DNA of 64,000 nt from Anaerolineaceae bacterium UBA4775. GTDB lineage: Bacteria > Chloroflexota > Anaerolineae > Anaerolineales > Anaerolineaceae. The notes under the pieces were generated by a model. It was given only the letters and a program-made list of their open reading frames with translations. It had not been told where the DNA came from and made no database searches. A program made the position numbers and the translations under genes. The stretch spans positions 1 through 64,000 of the forward strand of contig DHHJ01000012.1 in assembly GCA_002403205.1 (NCBI GenBank), in the 5' to 3' direction. Shown piece after piece: positions 63,181 to 64,000 of this stretch. Within the stretch, counting starts at the first letter, position 1; each line of letters begins with the position of its first letter.

Positions 63181-63669
63181 TTATTTCCGGCCCCGGACGA
63201 GGGCCTTGGCCAGGGAGGCCAGGCCAAGGCCGATCAGGATAAATGGCCAAACCAGCTGCCAGCCGAAGATCCCGTTCAGGCTGATGCCCAGGAAGATGGC
63301 CGCCAGGAAGTAATTACCACCGGTTGATGAGCGGTAAGCCGGCACGAAGGTGCGGATCAGCGCTTCGACAAGCAGGATCAGGCCGGCACCCAGCGCGATC
63401 ACCGACCAGGTGCCCAGGCGCAGGACTTCAAATCCTTCTGGCAGATTAAATTGCACCTGGAGGCGGTCCAGCCATCCCAGGTTTGAAGCGAGGAAGACCA
63501 ATCCAGCCCAGATCAAGATCAGGGCCCATGTCAGGGCGCTGAGGGGGTCCTGGTTGGACTTTTCCCCCTGTTTCTCGTGCTCTTTTTCGTAGGACTTCTC
63601 TTCGGTTTTCTCGTCGTAGTACGGGGGATGTCGCTGTTGTTCGGGTTGTGGGTCTTCCTGATCGTCCAT
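63181..63669 (-). CDS. DUF5668/LiaF-like small membrane protein
   Basis: A 162-residue protein. The N-terminal ~45 residues are extremely charged (E, K, Q). About four hydrophobic helices follow, in pairs (LIWAGLVFLASNLGWL and LGISLNGIFGWQLVWPFILIGLG), the pattern of DUF5668/LiaI-LiaF-TM proteins. Function unknown. The C-terminus lies 3 bp from the end of the remnant. Confidence 0.75.
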   Translation of the reverse strand: MDDQEDPQPEQQRHPPYYDEKTEEKSYEKEHEKQGEKSNQDPLSALTWALILIWAGLVFLASNLGWLDRLQVQFNLPEGFEVLRLGTWSVIALGAGLILLVEALIRTFVPAYRSSTGGNYFLAAIFLGISLNGIFGWQLVWPFILIGLGLASLAKALVRGRK

Positions 63670-63791
63670 GTGCTTGTCCTTATCTAATGATTGATGGAAA
63701 GCTGATAAAAGTCGTCACTCTGCCTCATAACAGACAGGTTGGGGGAGCGGTCATTCGGCGGAAGGCCACTGTGCGGGGGTGAAGAGGGGGA

Positions 63792-64000
63792 TTAAGGCTG
63801 CCATCCCCCGATATCCTGCCAGCAGTAGTCCAGGTGCTCGGCCATGACCGGTTTGAGCTTGCGTTTGATGTGTGCGTGTGCGGCGCGCATCAGCTCCAGG
63901 CCGCCGATCTGGTGCAAGCGCTGACCGATTCGGCGTGCCCCGACATGGTGGCAGCGGATGTCAAATTGCCCGCCCGGCTGGACCGAGAGAAAATCATCCA
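63792..64000 (-). CDS. 3' end of an unknown gene (truncated by the window)
   Basis: The frame read on the minus strand from the window edge gives 68 residues (including QFDIRCHHVGARRIGQRLHQ) and stops with TAA at 63792. The 5' part lies outside the window. Not recognised; soluble and Arg/His rich. Confidence 0.55.
   Translation of the reverse strand, partial: DDFLSVQPGGQFDIRCHHVGARRIGQRLHQIGGLELMRAAHAHIKRKLKPVMAEHLDYCWQDIGGWQP

Overview
This window looks like chromosomal DNA of an anaerobic member of the Chloroflexota, most likely class Anaerolineae. The evidence is gene content: an FMN-riboswitch-controlled RibX/RibY-type riboflavin transporter, a DUF951 protein next to a diacylglycerol glycosyltransferase, pdxS-pdxT, a NurA/HerA/Rad50-like repair operon, many lipoproteins and no outer-membrane genes. 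The taxonomic call is inference; no rRNA or tRNA gene was seen. Coding DNA is GC-rich, except for one clearly AT-rich island at about 9.1-10.65 kb.

Layout. 0-3.3 kb: an Nramp-like metal transporter with an altered metal site, paired with a detached MgtE-type sensor (PRC barrel, MgtE_N, two CBS) behind a leader carrying a strong intrinsic terminator. 3.3-5.8 kb: a divergent CzrA/SmtB-type zinc repressor and a Zn/Cd P1B-ATPase. 6-9 kb (minus): two alpha/beta hydrolases, a peroxiredoxin-like gene whose catalytic position is an in-frame UGA followed by a SECIS-like hairpin (a probable selenoprotein), and a small NAD(P)-binding reductase. 9-10.7 kb: AT-rich island with one unknown, possibly HEPN-type, protein. 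10.8-15.6 kb: aldehyde dehydrogenase, two-subunit CoA-transferase and D-2-hydroxyacid dehydrogenase. 15.6-19.6 kb: rarA, a histidine phosphatase, polyphosphate kinase 2 and a PfkB-like kinase. 19.6-24.6 kb (minus): a transglutaminase-type membrane protein, and an operon of nucleotidyltransferase, DUF6504 domain and aminotransferase.

24.6-26.7 kb holds almost no long genes, but it has a tiny transcription unit (promoter, Shine-Dalgarno, 20-codon ORF, two terminators) and a tandem array of 140-bp palindromic elements that supplies the stop codon of the next gene. 26.7-29.5 kb (minus): riboflavin ABC transporter behind an FMN riboswitch. 29.6-35.8 kb: nurA, a small unknown gene, herA and an sbcC/rad50-like gene. 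35.8-37.2 kb: repeat-rich intergenic DNA. 37.3-42.1 kb (minus): a complete 2-oxoacid dehydrogenase operon (E1alpha, E1beta, E2, E3). 42.8-49.5 kb: a derelict IS200-type protein, a SpoU methyltransferase, an ABC-2 exporter, pdxS and pdxT. 49.6-59 kb: R3H ATPase, tmk, a DsbA-cyclophilin lipoprotein, a PrsW-like protease, plsC, DUF951, a glycolipid glycosyltransferase, tsaE-tsaB-rimI and a type-IV-like uracil-DNA glycosylase. 59.2-63 kb: surface-polysaccharide genes (UDP-sugar dehydrogenase, epimerase, flippase). The window ends with a small membrane protein and the 3' end of an unknown gene.

Regulation seen in the sequence: repeated extended -10 boxes of the form TGnTANAAT, three promoters whose -10 box ends exactly 6 nt before the start codon (probable leaderless mRNAs), and several hairpin leaders. 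The most interesting items are the probable selenoprotein, the split MgtE/Nramp pair with its attenuator, the archaeal-like NurA-HerA-Rad50 operon, the 20-codon transcription unit, and the palindrome-plus-hairpin leader at 43.5 kb.
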